DNA of 43,542 nt, taken from contig CAJGCI010000003.1 of NCBI GenBank assembly GCA_904501855.1, forward strand, positions 1-43,542, written 5' to 3'. The notes beneath the pieces are model-generated. The model was given only the letters and a program-made list of their open reading frames with translations. It was not told where the DNA came from and did no database searches. This DNA is from Oscillospiraceae bacterium (GTDB lineage Bacteria; Bacillota; Clostridia; Oscillospirales; Oscillospiraceae). Position numbers and translations under genes: made by a program. Below are positions 41,776-43,542 of the stretch, piece by piece. Every line of letters begins with the position of its first letter. Position 1 is the first letter of the stretch.

Positions 41776-41804
41776 TTGAATTTAATAGACAGAGCGATTA
41801 TAAT
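41776..41804 (+). promoter_or_regulatory. yajC promoter
   Basis: TTGAAT (41776-41781) and TATAAT (41799-41804) have a 17-base spacer, 7 bases after the tgt stop. Confidence 0.75.
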
Positions 41805-41843
41805 CATATCAAATGTAAATAAAAATAACTGGAGGATTGTTGT

Positions 41844-42251
41844 ATGTTTTTAGCAGCAGCAGGCGGCGCAGCAGGTGGATCTTCCATGATCATCATGCTG
41901 ATTCTGATTTTTGTTATCTTCTATTTCTTCATGATTCGTCCTGAGAATAAGAGAAAGAAAAAACTCGAAGAAATGCGCAGTGAGCTGACGGTAGGGGACG
42001 AGATCGTTACTATCGGAGGAATCATTGGTAAAGTCGTTCAGGCAACTGAAGACACCATCACTTTTGAGACCGGAGAAGACCGAGTACGTATCCAGGTTAA
42101 GAAATGGGCCATTTCCACTAATGTCAAACAGGAAGAAGCCGAAGCAAAAGCAAAAGCTGCCAAACGCGCAGGTAAACCGGTCGTAGAAAAGAAATCCGAG
42201 AAAAAAGAAGACTCTGATATCTGGGAAACGAAATCGGAAGAGGAAAAATAA
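41844..42251 (+). CDS. yajC: Preprotein translocase accessory subunit YajC
   Basis: A single membrane helix (about residues 14-32, MIIMLILIFVIFYFFMIRP) is followed by the family motif RPENKRKKKLEEMRSELTVGD and by DEIVTIGGIIGKV. A C-terminal tail of about 40 residues is rich in Lys, Glu and Ala and is probably disordered. YajC binds SecDF in Sec translocation. queA-tgt-yajC is the usual order and secD-secF would normally follow; here a terminator and a recombinase gene come instead. GGAGG precedes the ATG. Confidence 0.94.
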   Translation: MFLAAAGGAAGGSSMIIMLILIFVIFYFFMIRPENKRKKKLEEMRSELTVGDEIVTIGGIIGKVVQATEDTITFETGEDRVRIQVKKWAISTNVKQEEAEAKAKAAKRAGKPVVEKKSEKKEDSDIWETKSEEEK

Positions 42252-42259
42252 CTAACATG

Positions 42260-42294
42260 ATGCACATACCGAATTTGGTATGTGCATTTTATTT
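42260..42294 (+). terminator. Rho-independent terminator after yajC
   Basis: An 11-bp perfect stem (42260-42270 with 42277-42287) with a 6-base loop is followed by TTTATTTAT. It lies 8 bases past the yajC stop and closes the queA-tgt-yajC unit. Confidence 0.87.
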
Positions 42295-42417
42295 ATGTAG
42301 CAATATAACAGATAGTAATAATCGTTCGTTTGTTTTAATATGTAGTATTTTCTACACGCTGTAACTATTTATCACTAGATATAGTGCTGCGACACCTTCC
42401 AAATACTATATATCGAA

Positions 42418-42439
42418 GTAAATAAAAGCCTTTATTTAC
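42418..42439. repeat. Perfect 9-bp inverted repeat
   Basis: GTAAATAAA (42418-42426) and its complement TTTATTTAC (42431-42439) are separated by AGCC. An overlapping stem GCCTT (42428-42432) with AAGGC (42440-42444) cannot form at the same time, so alternative structures are possible if transcribed. Confidence 0.75.
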
Positions 42440-42462
42440 AAGGCATTTTGGGTCGTTATGGT

Positions 42463-42487
42463 GTTTACATAATGCAGTTAACATAAT
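42463..42487. repeat. Tandem GTTWACATAAT sites, XerD half-site-like
   Basis: GTTTACATAAT (42463-42473) and GTTAACATAAT (42477-42487) are 14 bases apart. On the minus strand they read ATTATGTAAAC and ATTATGTTAAC, like the XerD-binding half of dif (TTATGTWAAC as I remember it). The partner XerC half is not recognisable, so a full dif is not shown. Confidence 0.45.
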
Positions 42488-42532
42488 ATCCAGGCGTAAA
42501 TTACAAATAGAAACATTTTTTTACAAAAACTC

Positions 42533-42561
42533 TTGATTATTGTTCTATTTTGTAATAATAT
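42533..42561 (+). promoter_or_regulatory. Possible promoter for the Xer recombinase, overlapped by an inverted repeat
   Basis: TTGATT (42533-42538) and TAATAT (42556-42561) have a 17-base spacer. TTTGTA (42549-42554) and TACAAA (42568-42573) form an inverted repeat across the -10 and the start site, a possible operator. Confidence 0.45.
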
Positions 42562-42622
42562 TATGTCTACAAACTAATTATGTTGATTTACATATTTGTT
42601 ATTATCGCTTGGAGGGGTAGTT

Positions 42623-43513
42623 GTGAGCAACCAAAACTGCATGGAATTATTTAATAAGTATCTTGTTGATGTAAAGCACGCATCGGAGAACACTCTTAGT
42701 TCTTATATGCGTGATATTCGTCAGTTATCTTCTTATTTGGATACTCATGGCGATTCCACACTGGATACTGCCACAAGCAAAGAAATCGGGGAGTATGTGA
42801 ATTGGCTGAAAGCAGCCGGCAAATCTGTTGCGACCGTGTCTAGAAACATTGCTTCCATGAAATGTTTTTATTCCTATATGGTTGATAACAGCCTGATCGA
42901 AAAGAACCCTGCAATTTCCATCATTCCTGACAAGAATACGCAGAAGCTTCCTCAGATCCTCACAAGCGCTGAAGTTGAGCTTTTACTGGAGCAGCCGGCA
43001 TGTGTAGACGCCAAAGGTTATCGTGACAAGGCAATGCTGGAACTGCTGTACGCTACCGGTATTCGCGTCAGCGAACTGATCAACCTGAATGTTGACGATG
43101 TCAATCTTTCTGCCGGTGTTCTTCGCTGCAAAAGCAAGGACAAGGAGCGTTACATTCCCATGTATCCCGCCGCTATCAAAGCATTGTCGGAATATGCGGA
43201 ATTCATTCGCCCCGAGATGATTGCTCTGCCGGATGAACCTTCATTCTTTGTGAATGTGAACGGAGAACGTATGAGTCGCCAGGGATTCTGGAAAATCATC
43301 AAATCTTATCAGCAGAAGGCCGGAATCGAAAAAGACATTACGCCTCACACCCTGCGCCACTCTTTTGCAGCTCATCTTTTGGAAAATGGCGCTGATATCC
43401 ATTCCATTCAGGAAATGCTCGGGCATGCCGATATTTCTTCCACTCAGATTTATTCTCAGCTTGTTAAGAAGCAGCTGAAAGATGTATACAAAAAAGCACA
43501 TCCAAGAGCATAA
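42623..43513 (+). CDS. xerD: XerC/XerD-type site-specific tyrosine recombinase
   Basis: The 296-residue protein has an N-terminal SAM-like DNA-binding domain (about 5-90) and a catalytic domain with all active residues: Arg148 (TGIRVSEL), Lys172 or 174 (KSKDKERY), His242 and Arg245 (HTLRHSF), His268 (LGHADIS) and Tyr277 (IYS). Size and residue positions match chromosome-dimer recombinases of the XerD type, and no mobile-element genes adjoin it. I chose GTG 42623, with GGAGGGG at 42611-42617; a TTG at 42596 is in frame but has no site. Whether it is XerC, XerD or a distinct paralogue cannot be told here. Confidence 0.9.
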   Translation: MSNQNCMELFNKYLVDVKHASENTLSSYMRDIRQLSSYLDTHGDSTLDTATSKEIGEYVNWLKAAGKSVATVSRNIASMKCFYSYMVDNSLIEKNPAISIIPDKNTQKLPQILTSAEVELLLEQPACVDAKGYRDKAMLELLYATGIRVSELINLNVDDVNLSAGVLRCKSKDKERYIPMYPAAIKALSEYAEFIRPEMIALPDEPSFFVNVNGERMSRQGFWKIIKSYQQKAGIEKDITPHTLRHSFAAHLLENGADIHSIQEMLGHADISSTQIYSQLVKKQLKDVYKKAHPRA

Positions 43514-43542
43514 TCAAAACGTATAATAAACCAGCAGATATC

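Larger units (their letters stand above)
42295..42622. other. Repeat-dense AT-rich intergenic region before the Xer recombinase
   Basis: No credible protein or RNA gene is seen in about 330 bases. It holds small inverted repeats TGTAG-TATTTT-CTACA (42341-42356) and CACTA-GATA-TAGTG (42373-42386), a perfect 9-bp palindrome (42418-42439), two copies of GTTWACATAAT (42463-42473, 42477-42487), two TTACAAA (42501, 42521) with an inverted TTTGTAA (42549), and ATTATGT in the opposite direction at 42560 and 42577. A promoter for the recombinase lies near its end. Confidence 0.7.

Noticed and set aside
42455..42590. A complete dif site
   Set aside because: Only XerD-like halves are visible; no CATAA-6-TTATG core with a XerC half was found, so it is reported only as a lead.
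1..43542. CRISPR array, prophage, transposon or defence island
   Set aside because: No regularly spaced repeats, transposase, phage structural or known defence genes were seen; the Xer protein fits a housekeeping recombinase.

Overview
This window reads as a chromosomal segment of a Gram-positive, low-to-moderate GC bacterium of the phylum Bacillota, most likely class Clostridia. The evidence is a type A RNase P RNA together with a Firmicute set of genes: diadenylate cyclase CdaA and its YbbR partner, RemA, RNase J, the PASTA kinase/PP2C phosphatase pair, and a SpoIID-family protein. I cannot assign a genus from the sequence alone. The window is gene-dense, and almost every reading frame can be tied to a known family.

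Layout: (1) Bases 1-16.5 kb are a long plus-strand housekeeping run: a 5'-truncated S1-domain protein, ispD-ispF (isoprenoid precursors), cdaA-cdaR (c-di-AMP), yicC-remA-gmk-rpoZ, priA, def-fmt-rsmB-rlmN (formyl-Met handling and rRNA methylation), the stp/prkC phosphorylation switch and rsgA. Many neighbours overlap by 1-25 bases, which implies translational coupling. (2) At 16.5-19.3 kb, yebC and murD flank a minus-strand rnpB. yebC and rnpB share a bidirectional terminator, and rnpB and murD have back-to-back promoters. (3) At 19.3-23.2 kb lies a five-gene minus-strand operon: an XpaC-like protein, TelA, LemA, a TPM-domain membrane protein and a YbaK-type deacylase. (4) At 23.3-27.4 kb, rpe-recR-rnj, an ArsC/Spx-like protein and a YwlG-type protein run on the plus strand and converge on secG. 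(5) From 27.8 to 37.9 kb is the most accessory-looking part: a small unknown protein, two TrmA-family RNA (uracil-5) methyltransferases, and a same-strand series of single-gene functions (HAD hydrolase, CAT-like acetyltransferase, DUF1848, BASS transporter, PheC-like lipoprotein, GNAT/YoaP, SAM methyltransferase, GyrI-like, HD domain). (6) From 38 to 42.3 kb are a SpoIID-like protein and queA-tgt (queuosine) followed by yajC. (7) The window ends with a XerC/D-type tyrosine recombinase preceded by about 330 bases of repeat-dense AT-rich DNA.

No CRISPR array, transposase, prophage module, tRNA or clear new defence system was found. The best leads are the intergenic region before the Xer recombinase, which carries sequences resembling the XerD half of dif; the orphan PheC-like lipoprotein with no transporter genes; DUF1848 with a radical-SAM-like cysteine triad at its C-terminus; and the TelA/XpaC/LemA/TPM operon. 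Comparisons with other genomes and family consensus sequences rest on remembered family knowledge, not on searches.
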